Positions 33,476 to 46,186 of a stretch of 64,000 nucleotides of DNA are shown in pieces. Each line of letters starts with the position of its first letter. Position 1 is the first letter of the stretch. The stretch spans positions 7,070,834 through 7,134,833 of the forward strand of contig CM070561.1 in assembly GCA_036346405.1 (NCBI GenBank), in the 5' to 3' direction. A program made the translations under genes and the position numbers. A model generated the notes under the pieces. The model was not told the DNA's origin and did no database searches. It worked only from the letters and a program-made list of their open reading frames with translations. Source of the stretch: Phyllostachys edulis (taxonomy: Eukaryota > Streptophyta > Magnoliopsida > Poales > Poaceae).

Positions 33476-34830
33476 TCAAGTTGAGACAACATGGTATAGC
33501 GTCGAGACAAAGCATCAAGAATCACATTATCCTTCCCTTTCTTGTGTTTAATGACATAAGGAAAAGATTCAATAAATTCAACCCACTTAGCATGTCTACG
33601 ATTCAAATTGGTTTGACTACGAATATGCTTAAGTGATTCATGATCAGAATGAATGACAAATTCTTTAGGCCATAAATAGTGTTGCCACGTCTCTAAAGAA
33701 CGAACAAGAGCATACAATTCTTTATCATACGTGGAATAATTAAGAGCAGGACCATTCAATTTTTCACTAAAGTAGGCAACAGGTTTGCCTTCTTGCATCA
33801 AAACACCACCAATACCAATTCCACTAGCATCACATTCCAACTCAAAAGTCTTACCAAAATCCGGAAGTTGGAGCAATGGTGCGTGTGTAAGCTTGTCCTT
33901 CAAAAGATTAAAGGACTCCTCTTGTGATGGCCCCCAATGAAATACGACTCCCTTCTTTGTCAACTCAATCAATGGTGTCGCAATGGTGCTGAATTCCTTG
34001 ACAAATCGGCGATAAAACCCTGCAAGGCCAAGAAAACTCCGCACTTGGGAGACCGTCGTGGGCGTGGGCCAACTCCATATCGCCTCCACCTTGGCTCTAT
34101 CAACCTCAATTCCCTGTGGAGTCACAACATAGCCAAGAAAAGAGACTCGATCCGTGCAAAAGGCACTTCTCAAGGTTACCAAACAAACGTGCATCTCTCA
34201 AAGCATTAAAAACAGCACGTAAGTGATTCAAATGTTCAGCCATGGACTTGCTATAAATCAAGATATCATCAAAGTAAACGACCACAAATTTGCCAATGAA
34301 AGGACGTAAAACCTCGTTCATTAATCTCATGAAAGTGCTAGGTGCATTAGTTAAACCAAAAGGCATGACTAACCACTCATACAAGCGAACTTAGTTTTAA
34401 AAGCGCTTTTCATTCATCGCCAAGTTTCATTCTTATTTGGTGGTATCCACTACGCAAGTCAATCTTTGTGAAAATTATAGCGCCACACAACTCATCAAGC
34501 ATGTCGTCTAGCCTGGGAATAGGATGACGATACCTTATAGTAATGTTGTTAATGGCTCTACAATCTACACACATACGCCAAGAACCATCTTTTTTTGGTA
34601 CCAAAAGAACAGAACAAAGACAAGGACTAAGGCTCTCACGTGACGCACCCACGGTCCAAAAGTTCTTGGACTTGTCGCTGAATCTCCTTAGTCTCTTCGG
34701 ATTGGTCTGTCAGACGCCGCACGGTTTGGCAAACTCGCTCCAGGGATCAAGTCAATCTGGTGCTCAATCCCTCGAATGGGTGGAAGTCCTGGAGGTATCT
34801 CATCAGGGAAAACATCTCTAAATTCTGCAA
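33430..34830 (-). pseudogene. pol: chromovirus reverse transcriptase and RNase H
   Basis: Motifs in order: SLCSVLLVPKKDGSWRMCVD, RHPIPRLDDMLDEL, FTKIDLRSGYHQIRM, YEWLVMPFGLTNAPSTFM and the active-site YFDD. RNase H follows (ELECDASGIGIGGVL, KELYALVRSLETWQHYL, HSDHESLKHI). Frame changes at about 34400 and 34150 split it into three overlapping pieces. RT copies the element RNA and RNase H removes it. Confidence 0.88.
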
Positions 34831-34999
34831 AAGGTTAGTGACAGGAGCAGGCAAAGTGCAAGGCATATTATCAAGAGAAAATAAAGCATCTTTGCACACA
34901 AAAGCATAGCATGTATCATTAATATCATCAATTTCAGCAAGGTCTGATTTTGTGGCAAGCATAACAGTAATGTTTTGCAGATTTATCATGTTCCGTTGG

Positions 35000-35420
35000 A
35001 TCATTAGCGGCAGAAGAACTCGCTCCCTATCGGCCTCTATAATCTCAATTTGGGGTCAAAGGCGAAAGTAACTTTCTTTCCTTATGCATAAAAGTGTATT
35101 TGTTACTACTACCATGGTGTAAAGCATCATTATCAAATTCCCAAGGTCGACCCAATAAAAGAGAGCATGCTTGCATGGGAACCACATCACAATCAACATG
35201 ATCAAGATAACCACCAATGGAAAAATGGACTCGCATGTTTGTGTTACCTTAGCTTTTCCAGAGTCATTTAACCACTTGAATATGGTATGGATGTGAATGC
35301 GGTCGCGTGGTCAAGCCAAGCTTCTTGACCAAATCAGAACTCACCAAGTTGTTGCGCTTCCTCCATCAATGATGACACGCGCTGCCCGGTTCTTGATTGC
35401 AAAGAAAGTCTGAAACAAAT
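35000..35420 (-). pseudogene. pol: chromovirus aspartic protease region
   Basis: The stretch FSIGGYLDHVDCDVVPMQAC, then LLLGRPWEFDNDALHHGSSN, is the C-terminal part of the retropepsin-like domain of grass chromoviruses. The upstream part around LVDEGST-like (35340-35390) is frame-broken. The linker to RT follows at 35000-34830. Confidence 0.65.
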
Positions 35421-35467
35421 TATGGCGTTGAACCTTATCGGGTTGTTGTACCTGTGTCTTTGAGGAC

Positions 35468-36802
35468 TCATTGCACAATGATGCTCAGAAGGCCGCCAGG
35501 ACGCCCCACCAAGGAGCAGTCGTCATGACCATCGCCATTGTCGTCCGAGGCAAAGAAGAACGCTATCATCCTCCTCGACATCCGGCAAGCCTTGATGTAG
35601 CCTCCATCTTCCGTGGCGATGTATGCCCGCTGGCTAGGGCAATTCTCCGCACATGACCAAGTCCATGGCAGCGGTGGCAATCAATGTCGGAGGAGCGCCC
35701 GAGGAAGAACTCTTGGCCGAGCTCGCAAAGAATTTTTGTAGAATCTGCAGGGCGTGTCGTGGAAGGTGGCCGGTGGCATACCGCAGCAATCTTGTTCATC
35801 GGTGGTGGAGGAGAACGAAAACTCAAGAAGACTTGGGCATCCGTCGATGTAGTCGTTCATGGCGTGTAGGAGGGTCGTCCGGTGCTTGCTTGCCGTCGCC
35901 GATTCCTTGCGCCCTCGCAATTCTTTTTCTGCAAGCATAGCAAGCTGGAACAACTGGTTGATAGTATTAAAATCTTTATAATCAACAATGTCCTGAATTT
36001 CACGCCGTAACCCCGCGTAGAAACGACAAATCTTATCCTCTGTGTCTTCAACAACCCCACAACGCACCATACCTTTTTGAAGCTCAAAGATAATAGTCTG
36101 AATGAACTATCACCTTGTTCTAAGCGCTGTAATTTTTTTCGCAATTCACGTTTATATGAGGGAGGAACAAAACGATTACGCATAGCTTCTTTTAACCGCT
36201 CCCATGTATCAGGTTGTAAGCGCATAGTACCCAGTTCATTCCACCAGATAATAGCAAAGTCCTTAAACTCACTAGTAGCTTGTCTAACTCTATGTTGTTC
36301 CTAACCAAGTGAGAATTAAACTTCGCTTCACCGTCATCTCCCAATCAAGATATATTGCAAGATCATAAAGGCGAAAAAAGATGGGATGGTAAACTTGACT
36401 TTAGCAAAAGGATCATCGTTACCATGACGGTTCCGGTTATTACCTCCCATACCATGTACTGCTTTTGTCAAGACGCCGACGTAGTCGTGCATCTTGTGTC
36501 TCCGTGATCAATGTTGCCAACCGCATCGTAATCGTGTCATCATCATGATAATGGCCGTCATTGACAGGTGGCAGGCGTGCCTCCAATGCGTCCATCTGAC
36601 CAGTGAGGTCAGCCATCCGCCGCTCCACCCGCTCAATGCCTTCTGTGGTGTTCAACTGGGCAATGGCGGCGACGATGGTGTCCATTCGCGCGCCGAGATC
36701 AGTGAATGAAGCCTTTTGTTTGTCGAGCGCAGCTTGTAGCTGGCCGCGACTAACACACTCGTTGAAATCGACCGGTGTCCCGTCCCCTTCGGTCCCTGCC
36801 AT
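35468..36802 (-). pseudogene. gag: chromovirus gag with zinc knuckle
   Basis: It starts MAGTEGDGTPVDFNECVSRG (ATG at 36802). A predicted coiled coil follows (RVERRMADLTGQMDALEARL). After an indel-rich stretch at 36300-36430, the retrotransposon gag domain is clear (FAIIWWNELGTMRLQ, RFVPPSYKRELRKKLQRLEQ, RFYAGLRREIQDIVDYKDF). The zinc knuckle begins CHRCHGLGH at about 35680 and is completed in the next frame (ECPSQRAY-like). At least three frameshifts break it. Confidence 0.85.
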
Positions 36803-38202
36803 GGTTAGTGGAAACACAGGGAAAACAAAATGGTTATCCCTATCAACTACAAAGGAGGACAGTGGGAACCCGCAAAGGAAGTGGCTTACCAAGCTCTTAC
36901 AAGTGTTCTTACCGTCGCAAACAGTAGGTGGTACAACCGGTGGCTGGTTCGTGATACCTCGAGAGTGTGACACGGCAATTGCAAGGGTCGAGAGCTGTGC
37001 TATCCGAAAGTAGGTATGTGGAGCTTGGAAGGCCAAATATGTTAGTGGAACACAAATCAATAACAGATAGTAATGCTGAGTAAATGTCCAAAACACTGGT
37101 CCTAATTGCTGGTCTAAATGTGTCCTATAGCAGGTATGATATGATGAACAAGGAGTCAAGACCAGAATAGGATAGCAAAGACAGCAACAAGGAGAATATC
37201 TGTCACCTAAAACTGACAGCACAAATCACTATCTGTATCAATATCTGTAAAGACAGCACAAATCAATATATGTCACCTAAAACTGTGCTCTGCTCTCTCT
37301 CTTTTTTTTTTCTTTTTTTTTTTTTTTTTTTTTTTTTTAGGCACGGAGTGCTTTTGCTCTCAGGTGCCTGTCTTTTTTTGTTTTTTCAGGCCAGGAAGTG
37401 ATAGTAGGGCCGAAAATTTTTTTTTTTTTTTTTTTTTTTCTGTTATTTTTTTCACAAAGCGGAGCACAGAAATAGGAATCACACAAAGTTTCACCTCAAT
37501 CTGATGTAAGGTGTGGCCTACAGAAAATGATGAATGTGCTGTAAATTCGGTTTTGAAAGTTCAGAGCTCGAGTACTGCACTTTCCAGGACGAATTTGGGC
37601 AAAATAAATTCGCCAAACCCGACAAAGTCGGGGGGTTTCGGATGCAAAATTTAATTTCACCCAACTTCAAAAAAAAAAATTTCTGATTTCGAGTTCGTAT
37701 GCGAAAGTTACGGCCGTTTGAAGGAGGGGCTTCCGAGTTATGGTTGCTGTGGAGGCCTAAACGAAATCGGGTGTAACAAATTGGTGGAAATTGGGGGCGG
37801 AAGCTCTGGAAAAGGTGGGGGATGGTGCTGGGTGAGCACGAGACTCAATGGGGAAAGGTGCTGGGTGATCAAGAGACGTGATGGATGCCTCAATTTGACG
37901 GTGGAGAAACAGAGGGTGGGAGGGTGGGAGAAACAAAAGTTGACGGCTAGGGTTTGTATGAGACGTAGCGGAAGCAAGACAACCCAAAATAAAACACGAT
38001 CTAAACCAGCAACACAACTCGACTAAGGACACAAACTCAACACTACGGACTCTGAAATCAAATTGTGCAAAAGGCTAAACGAGATCTTGGACAGGGAACA
38101 ACCTATGACTACAATTTTTTTTGTAGGGCTTTTTCTTGGACTCTAGGATGAAACCGAAAACAACAAGGGTAGGGTAAACTCGAACCTGAAGGGACACCTG
38201 AA
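36803..38202 (-). other. 5' leader of the CRM-like element
   Basis: No gene. It contains two long T runs on the plus strand (37304-37339 and 37419-37440) and a G-rich stretch at 37790-37925. The long leader between primer-binding site and gag has no recognised domain. Confidence 0.5.
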
Positions 38203-38215
38203 GCTCTGATTACCA
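38203..38215 (-). promoter_or_regulatory. primer-binding site of the CRM-like element
   Basis: The minus strand reads TGGTAATCAGAGC, two bases after the LTR. It is the initiator Met tRNA complement with one extra A. Confidence 0.75.
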
Positions 38216-38217
38216 CT

Positions 38218-39115
38218 TGATGGGGACGGGGTCCCGATCTTCCAACAGGTTCGATATGTTCGATTTGGTGGCGCGACACAAATCGATTCGGCTTCGAACA
38301 ACACGTTCGAACCCCGCAATCGCAGCACCACGTCTCCTCAGTTATCAACCGTGCGCTGCCAGTTGACCTCACCAAGAAGGCTAATCCTCGCCTGCGAATC
38401 AAGAACACAAGCAAGAACAAGGAAGAACACAACGGAATTGCGATGTATTGTTTTAGCACTTTCGAAAGTTGGGGTCTCACAAACCGATGAACGGCGAAAC
38501 TGTTCAAGACAGAATTAATCTAAGCAAAACCCAACCCTAATGGTGGGGTGGCGGCTGGATATAAAGGATTGAGGGCGTGCAAAACCCTGAACGCGCCTAA
38601 TGGGCTCCAACACGATACAAAGCCGAACGGCCCAAAAGACGGTGGCGCAGCACCCTGACAGATTCTGAAGGCCCACTTGTTTCGACGATTCCTGTTGACT
38701 CAGAAGGAATTTTGACATGGGACCAGAGCCATTGGAAAGGTCTTCTCAGCTTTCCATACATATGTGGAGCATCCAAAACGGAGCCCGGATGCGATCTGGG
38801 CGTCCGTTTTAGTGCGGTCTGGTCCTGGACTCCGAATTGGATTCGAAGTCGGCTTGAGTTGGGCCTCCAACATGATTCGACCGCCCTTGCTGGACTTGTG
38901 CGCCTCGTAGCCCTTCTCCAAGTACTCCCAGGTCCTCTCCATGGTTCCTAATCATAATTAAATCATTAGGTAGCAATCGGTTCTCAAATGAACAAAAGGA
39001 AGTACTTAGGAACGAGCTCACCAGAATTCAATTGTCGGTATGAGCTCTAGTGATTGGTCCTTGAATGTCAAGTGGAGGATTGTTGTGTGTATCCGAAGGG
39101 GTGATGTCCTCATCA
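38218..39115 (-). repeat. 5' LTR of the CRM-like element (898 bp)
   Basis: It matches 31306-32212 throughout. Most differences are one- or two-base indels. The target duplication GTGCG follows. Confidence 0.92.
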
Positions 39116-39120
39116 GTGCG

Positions 39121-39834
39121 GCTCTAGAATTTGCATACCGAGTTCGAGAATCTCCAGATGGGAGAAACCCAGTCGGTGGATGAGTTCGCCGGTAAGCTGT
39201 CTTCATTGTACAATCAGATTGTCTCTTTCGGCGACAAGATGGAGGAATCTGTGGCAGTGAAGAAATACCTGCGCGTGCTACCAGAAAAGTTTGTACCTAT
39301 CATTACCACCCTCATGTACTCCTCGGATCTGGAGGAAAAGAAGATCGAGGAGATCACCGGTACCCTCAAGGCGCATGAGGAGCTACTGAAGGGGTATCAA
39401 TCCCGTAACGAGCAAATGTATCAGTACCATAACGAGCGGCGTTCTTTGGTAAAGGAGATACAAGAAACGATGGCAGACGATTTGGCAGAGGTGGCCGTGA
39501 AGACAAGGTTGGGCAAGGCGATGGTGACAGATCCTGTGATAAGTTACATATCAAATGTTTCAAATGTGATAAGTATGGTCACTACGCATCGGAGTGCCGC
39601 AGCCACATAAAGTGCTTCAACTGTGACAAGTATGGGCACTATGCTTTGAATTGCGAAACAAGAAGAAGAACGAGGAGGTAAACCTCATCCGGTCGTGAAA
39701 ATGAAGACGACGATCCTACCCTGCTTCTCTCCTTATGTGTCAACAAGGCGCCGGTCATGGTGATGTTGAACGAGCAGAACATACTTCCTAAACTACATAC
39801 GGAGGGAGGAAATCACGATCATACTGATGAGTGG
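39121..39834 (+). pseudogene. gag: copia gag, second part, with two zinc knuckles
   Basis: This continues the frame broken at 31305. A TAG at 39127-39129 interrupts it, then HTEFENLQMGETQSVDEFAG and the UBN2-type tail follow. Near 39560-39655 are two CCHC zinc knuckles in tandem, CFKCDKYGHYASEC and CFNCDKYGHYALNC, the first reached after a one-base shift. The frame leads towards the protease and is cut at target site AGTGG (39830-39834) by Tat copy 2. It resumes at 62096. Confidence 0.85.
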
Positions 39835-40578
39835 TGACGAGGATCTAATAATCCTCATTTTATCTTTTATCCATAATTCTTATTATAAGTAAATGTGACG
39901 TCATATGGTCCCTGAGTATACCCCTTAATTTTATAAGGGAGGAGCCTACTAGGTGGTCGTAAGTTATTCTACGACCACCCCCATAGTCGTAAGTCATGCT
40001 ACGACTACCACATAGTCGTAAATTTTGCTACGACTACCTTATGGTCGTAAGTTCTTCTACCACCGTGTCAGCCATGACCACCTTATGATCAATTAAACCT
40101 CTGCATTTAGTGGGTCCAATTGATTAAGGAATTCAAACACCATCATCATCTGTTATTATTACGAAGTAATAGCACGTAATGCTCCATTATCTCGATATAT
40201 AGTCATCACCGGCGTGGAGGAGTTAATACGTCGGTGATTACTGCCAACATGCACCCGTTACAGGATGTGATGAGGCACCACTTCACCCGGAGAAACGGCT
40301 ACTCCTTCACGGACTATATAAAGGCGACAATCAGAGAAGAAAGGGACGACCGAATCGGGCTATCAGGAAGACAAGCACTATCATCTGTAATAGTCTTAGT
40401 TTTTCTCCTAATTGTTCAGAATACACTCAATACCATACACACACAGGAGTAGGGTTGTTATTCTCTCCGGAGAAGGCCTGAACTCAGATAAAAATTCCCG
40501 TGTCAATCTCTGCGTGATTCCATTCTAGGAGACCCCGAATCAAACAATCTTTACGTAAGATCGGTTCTAAAACACCGA
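39835..40578 (+). repeat. 5' LTR of Tat copy 2 (about 744 bp)
   Basis: It starts TGACGAGGATCTAA and ends ...ACACCGA. The final CA seen in the 3' LTR is missing, so the end has a small deletion. TGACGTCA is at 39896, hairpin repeats at 39955-40065 and a TATA box at 40315. Confidence 0.9.
40315..40322 (+). promoter_or_regulatory. TATA box of Tat copy 2
   Basis: TATATAAA occupies the same position as in the other Tat LTRs. Confidence 0.6.
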
Positions 40579-40598
40579 TGGTTAGCGCCGTCGTGGGG
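40579..40598 (+). promoter_or_regulatory. primer-binding site region of Tat copy 2
   Basis: TGGTTAGCGCCGTCGTGGGG follows the LTR directly. The sequence type is that of Tat elements, not the initiator Met tRNA site. The exact tRNA was not assigned. Confidence 0.45.
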
Positions 40599-40640
40599 AT
40601 CTTCCTAATCTCTTGTCAACACTCTCTTTTCCCAAATCTC

Positions 40641-41834
40641 ATGCAATCGATGGCGGGAGAATGGAACGAGGAGAACTGGTTCGACTTGGCGGTCTGCAGA
40701 CGTCGACATGGATGCGGTTTCGATTCTGAGCCGAGTATTGACTCATCCGATGGTATCTGCGCCTCGGGATCTTCCCGCAGATCCAGAGAGACAATGCCAT
40801 CGATGGAGTTGAGGAGGATCCCTATCCCCCAACAAGACGTCCAAGGAGGAATCTATCCTCTCAAAGGACAAGGGTCAATCGACCAGACTACACCAGTGTA
40901 CTCACAACACGACGAGAGTTTTTCCTCGGTGTCCGAGTCCCCTAAGGCGGTCCGACTTGGTGAGGCAAGTTCGAAGCCACAATTCCAGACTCCACCAAAG
41001 ATCTGGTGATCCTCTCTCTTTGAATGACTTCAGAGAGAGCGGATCAAGCATGCTTTTCCGCAAATTCGACCATCTCTCCATGAGTCACACCCGCCGACGG
41101 AGACAGTTATAACCCGAGTTCCCCACCGGAGGATTGCTCCAAGTCGCCAGATGGTATCTCTCGACTACTCCTCAAACAGGAGGCCTCGAGCGCAAGTGAG
41201 AATCATCAACGGAGGTCTTCGCCCTTCCCTGATCAAGGTCACTCTCCTAGAGACCGAGCCGGGGCGCTCCCAAGATCACGCTGCCGCTACCTCGTGGCAA
41301 GGGCAAGGGCACCACCGATGGCGGACACGACCAACACCTTCATGAACGCGAGGGAAATCCTCGACATTCTCGCACTCCATTGAGGCAGTCTCAAGAGTCC
41401 GACATGGAAGATCTTGAGGCTATTCGACGAAAGAAGATTGAAGCCCAGAAGAATTTGCCTGGGCGCATCCAATATCAATCAGAGGAAGCTCAAGAACTCC
41501 AGTACATCAATGACTTGCTCGAGAATCCAACTCGAGAGCTCGCCCGAGCGCCAGGATACGATCTCTTCATCAAGGAGATCGCACAAAGGCTTCGGTCCAC
41601 GATGGCAAGATTGGAAGCACCTCGCCGACATCATTCAGGAAGTTGTAGCAATACGACTTCTTCAGCTACCAGTTGATCGAATATATCACCACGAAGGAAT
41701 CGACGCAACAGTAAGTCGCATCGATCTCCTACTCGGAGAAATGTCTTTCGAATGACTGATGATCAACAAACCCCTCGGAGAGGTGATCGCTCACCATTCC
41801 GACATGGGAATCTGCAGCAGCAGATGAACTACGA
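40641..41834 (+). pseudogene. gag: start of Tat gag, truncated
   Basis: A frame starting MQSMAGEWNEENWFDLAVCR runs to a TGA at about 41009 and is followed by shorter frames up to about 41834, all polar and Ser/Arg-rich. Position after the LTR and primer site identifies it as gag. The conserved gag core (retrotransposon gag domain) is not visible. It ends where the long-LTR element begins. Confidence 0.55.
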
Positions 41835-43108
41835 GGAGGTCTGGCGATTAGATCTCCAAAAGGGAGATCCGACGGTCAAGATCTCAAGCCAAGGGAGGTC
41901 TGCGGAGACAAGGATGCGCAGGAGGAATAGGAGCCGTTAGATCTTGATCGGACGGAGCAAGGCAAATGGGCCGTTCGGACCAAGCGAACGAGCCAACTCA
42001 ACTAAGCCGTCGATGTAGATCAAGGGCACAAAGAGAAGGGATGTTTGGACCAAGCGAACAAGTCCTCGTGGATCGGTCCATCCAAATAGCATCAAACGGT
42101 CCTAAGGCATGGAAGGCAAAACTCAAGCGAGACGACCGCAAGAGCGCCGGTGGTGCAGCGCTTAGGGAGGTCTTGGACCTAAGGAGGTCGGGACCTTTAG
42201 ATCCAAACAAAAAGGAGGTCGGATCATTGGATTAAACAATGGGGAGGTCTGGATCCTTGGATCAAAATAGAAGAGGATCCGGATAGTCAAGATCTCCAAA
42301 GAGGAGGGTCCTAACGGCGAGATCCCAACAAGGGGAGGTCTGAGCGGCTAAGATCTCCAGAGAGGAGGTCCTAACGGCGAGATCTCAACAAGGGAGGTCT
42401 GAGCGGCTAAGATCTCCAGAGAGGAGGTCCTAACGGCCAGATCTCAACAAGGGGAGGTCTGAGCGCTAAGATCTCCAGAGAGGAGGTCCTAACGGCGAGA
42501 TCTCAACAAGGGGAGGTCTGAGCACAAAGAGATTCAAGCCAACAAAGGAAGGTCTGACTTAAAGAAAGTCCGCATGTAAGATTACAAAGAGAGGTCCAGA
42601 GAATGAAGGGGTTGAACCTATAAAGAGGTTCCTACCGGGAGGAGGTCAGGCGAAAAGAAAAGACCTAAGGAGGATATCTCCAAAAGGGAGGAGATCGAGG
42701 TAGGAGACCCACAAAGGAGGGACTCGGGGAGGTCCAGAGAGAAGAGGAAAAGAAGAGAAGGTCGGAAAAATGAGATGGATCTGGGCATCGGGGATGTCCA
42801 AAAAAGGAGGGTCTGCATCGAGAAATGTCCAAATGAGAGGAAAGACCAGAGAGAGAGAGGCCTAGAGGGGGGGTGGGAAGACTAGCCTGGAGGACAAGCA
42901 AGGCCAACAGAGAAAAAGAGGCTAAAAGCCAAAGAGCAGCAATAACTCCAGCTTAACCAGAAAGGGATTAATTGAAGTTTGATTAGTTCAAGTTAAACCT
43001 CCGAATTTCTGAAATCTTCAAATTAAGCTTTGAACTCTCAACAAAACCAAATGGTTATTTTTTTTTAAAAAAAAGCTTTTCAAAACCCTGGAAAAACGGG
43101 ACGTTACA
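41835..43108 (-). repeat. 3' LTR of the long-LTR element, truncated
   Basis: It matches 49736-51218 and continues about 90 bp further, to its true end (minus-strand start TGTAACGTCCCG). It contains four copies of a roughly 59-bp unit at 42300-42520 where the other LTR has nine. Confidence 0.85.
42300..42530. repeat. about 59-bp tandem repeat, four units
   Basis: The unit contains gaggtctgagcggctaagat and ctaacggccagatct. It starts at about 42336, 42395, 42455 and 42514. Confidence 0.85.
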
Positions 43109-43111
43109 AAC

Positions 43112-43128
43112 CTACTCCCCTTAAAGGG
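43112..43128 (-). promoter_or_regulatory. polypurine tract of the long-LTR element
   Basis: The minus strand reads CCCTTTAAGGGGAGTAG just before the LTR's TGTAACG start. Confidence 0.6.
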
Positions 43129-43473
43129 AATCTCGACCCCGAGATTCAGGCTGTCTAGAGAATGGGTTAGGGAACCGGGTTTCACCCACTCTTCCAAAAA
43201 TTTTCTCTTTTGAGTGGGGCAAAACCAAACTACCACCACGCTGACCCGGGGCTCACCAGGAGCTAGGTTGAGCAAAAGTGCCCACGAGAGCAAACCATTC
43301 AATACAATTTGGAACGGCAACAAAACATTAGGAGTCCGAATCCAACAAGCACTGGGCCAGAGTATAACACGAAGCAAAACAAGGAAAGGGGAGGAACTCC
43401 GGCAAATTCAAAAGGAACCGGTTACAAGGTTCATCTAGAGGCCCGAGGACTTAACTTGAAGCTCGAGGAGGAG

Positions 43474-44705
43474 CTACCTTCCTCTGGTGACGTAGAGGCA
43501 ATTTGTTGGCAAAATGACCCCATCAAGACAATCAAACATCAATGCCTTTGGCGGTCGGGCGTTCTTGAGTTGTTTGTTTCTTTCTTCGTTGTCCATGGTA
43601 TGATCACCCTGAGGAACAGTTGAAGGAGGTGCTGCCACCGAGGTTCCGAGGGTGACAGGAGGTCTTGGGGGCTGACGTCTTGCAGAAATCCTAGCTTGTT
43701 GAGGAAGTCCATGATGAATAGCGGGTTGTGACACACTTGTCCTGATGATCTGCGGAGGTTCTGTTGATGAAGCTTTCTTTAGCGGGCACTTACTGGCGAA
43801 ATGTCCTTTCTCCCGGCAGCGAAAACAGGTAACATCCGAGGCACAAGGGGACTTCTTTTGTGATTGGCTTCTCCAGGATGAGCTGGGGAGTGACAAACCG
43901 GTAGAGATGTTTGACATGATTTCTTCGTACTGCAAATCCAAGCTCTGAGGGCACATAATCGAGACAAAATCATACATTGCTTCTTCTACTGCTTCTTTGG
44001 GGTTATTGTAGCAATCGAGTGGCTTCGAAGGTCGCTTCATAGAGCGTTGAACTACTTTTGGTGCACTCGGCCGCAAATGGCCCACTTCTTGACAACGAAA
44101 ACACTTGAACTTCGCCACGAGGTCTTATTCTCGCAAAGTCTGGTCATCAAGATTGTCTCGAGGCTTCGCATTCTTTGGGCAAAAAGCCGATTTTGAGGGT
44201 TTTGACACAAACTGTTGGGGTTTCTTGAAATTTGAGCCGGGCCGCCACAAGTCTTGTGGTCGCTTGCGACTTCTTGATCTTGATTCATCCTCTTTCTCTT
44301 GAGCCTGAGGTCCTGCTGACCACAAGGGGCTTCTAAGTTGAACGCTTCTGGGTGAACTTCTTTGGAACTTGGCCCTTTGGTCTTGGCTTCCAGAGCTGAA
44401 ATGGCTGGAGGTGGTGGTGGCAGGGCTGCAACCTGCGAGTTCTGGTTCACCATTGTCGTGAGGGCGGCAATGGTTTGGTTCTGCTGATCTACCAAGCTGA
44501 CTAAGGCTGCCACATCTTGATTCTGTTGAGCCATGATTTGATTCATGCCCTGCATTACTGTGCTCATTAACTGAGTTTGGGCTGCCAAAAACTGACTCAG
44601 GTTCGGTTCTGCAGGTGCTGCCGGAGGAGGAGGTGCAGGAGGGTTGACACAGGCATTGGGGTCCACTGATCCACTGGTGCTTGCCGAAGAGCGGGACTGG
44701 TCCAT
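43474..44705 (-). pseudogene. gag: gag of the long-LTR element, with zinc knuckle
   Basis: It starts MDQSRSSASTSGSVDPNACV. A Pro/Ala segment and Gln/Asn-rich coiled-coil stretch (MNQIMAQQNQDVAALVSLVD) follow. After a frame change near 44110 a first, degenerate knuckle (CFRCQEVGHLRPSAP, last Cys replaced) and a proper CCHC knuckle CFRCREKGHFASKC appear, then a basic Pro-rich tail. The conserved gag core domain between them is lost. No pol follows. The stop at 43474 is in the tail. Confidence 0.75.
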
Positions 44706-46186
44706 CTTGGAAACAAACCTGCCAGGTTTAATAGATAAGAGAGAAAAGCACCACAGATGAGAGGGAAAAGCACTTAGGTGAGAAAGGACAAGAGAGGAAG
44801 ATGAAACATCCTAGTCGGGGGAAAGGTAGGTTAATCCCGAAGAAACAAGTGGCCGAAGGGCCAAAAGAGGCAAAAGGTGCAATAGGACCTCCTACTGGAG
44901 CTCTTATTGCACCTAACTAACGATGCAAAACCGAGGGACCACTAATGTAGAAGAAACCAAAGAATAACAAACTATAGGGTTGGGTCGACGAGAGCGAACT
45001 CCTAACAACAAGAAGTCCAGCGGGATGTCCTTGGAGAGCAGGACATCGCTGCCACTTCTTCCAAACAGCTCTTTTCTCAGGAGTTACTTGCCACCACCAA
45101 GGGTTGGGTGCTAGCCAAGAGCCAGGAATCGGCCTTCCTAGCTTGGCTGGGTCCTAAACCTATGATTAAAGAGGTCCACCAAATGACTTATCTTAAAGAC
45201 ATCCATTTAGAACAACCAGTCCACCGGTTAATCTCCCAGATCATAGGTAACTCAACAAAATTCTCGAGTTCTTCCTTGGTCGGGCTTAAGCAAACCCACA
45301 AATGTGCACTTTAATTGCACGCTCCTTGTTCCACATCGATAGGATTCTCAATCCAAACATCACTTTTCAGATTAAGAGGCCTAAAATCACCTTCCAAGAT
45401 CACTTAAATCCTAATTGAAAAGAAGGTTTTCCCCGAAAGTCTTCCTTTAATGCACAATCTTCGATTGGATCCATCAAATCATTCTCACCAACTATCCAGC
45501 AAAAGTTATAATTATACTACCATCAAGGGTAAACCTCAGACACAAAATCCATATTCAGATCAAGATGGGTAAGGCTTGGCTAAGATTCCTTCCAAATTCT
45601 GATTCTTGATTCACTCAAGACCAACCAGATCCAGAAAAACCCACAACTCAGATTCAAGCTTCCAACCAAACGTTACAATTCACTCTAAAATCAAAGATAA
45701 TCTAAAATCTTTCAATAATCCCATCAAGAACTCACAATCCTTCATCTTAGAAAAGAATCCCAAAAACTCCAATTCTCCAGATCAAATCCAAAAAGGCTTC
45801 TTTCAAGCTACCTAGCTTGGCATCCAACACCTAGGTTATTCTCGCAAACACAACTCTTGATAAACCAGGAGCCGCCAGCTACACCAACAGCTCAGGCAGG
45901 CAGCACTAGAACACAAGGGCTTGGTCCTATAGCAGTTCTCGAGGTAAGGAGGTCAAATTAAATTCAAATTAGAGTTCTAGAAAGGATAAGATTCAAGAAT
46001 CTGAGCAGGAGATAAGAAAGAGTAGAGTAAGAGGAGAAAAGACTGGAACAAGATGAGACTAGAATTAGAACAAGACAAGAGGAGAACCTCTAAGCAAGCT
46101 TTTAAGTTGGTTTGATTTAGAAAATAATTTTGAAACAGACTAAAACGACCATGCTAACTAGGGTTACGTCCAACAGTCGATATGGA
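44706..46186 (-). other. leader of the long-LTR element
   Basis: Non-coding sequence between primer-binding site and gag. Part is G+C-balanced with many small direct repeats and no recognised domain. Confidence 0.5.

Larger units (their letters stand above)
31306..39115 (-). mobile_element. CRM-like chromovirus (Ty3-gypsy), full length, minus strand
   Basis: Identical target duplication GTGCG stands at 31301-31305 and 39116-39120. The LTRs are 907 and 898 bp. The minus-strand order is LTR, primer-binding site, leader, gag, protease, RT, RNase H, integrase, LTR. The pol frame runs into the 3' LTR, where a GPITRA motif is encoded, as described for the CR motif of CRM elements. Several frameshifts are present. 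The two LTRs differ mainly by small indels, so insertion is fairly recent. Confidence 0.85.

Noticed and set aside
37304..37441. Poly-T runs as a retroposed poly(A) tail
   Set aside because: No target duplication or processed gene adjoins them. They lie in the CRM-like leader and look like slippage tracts.
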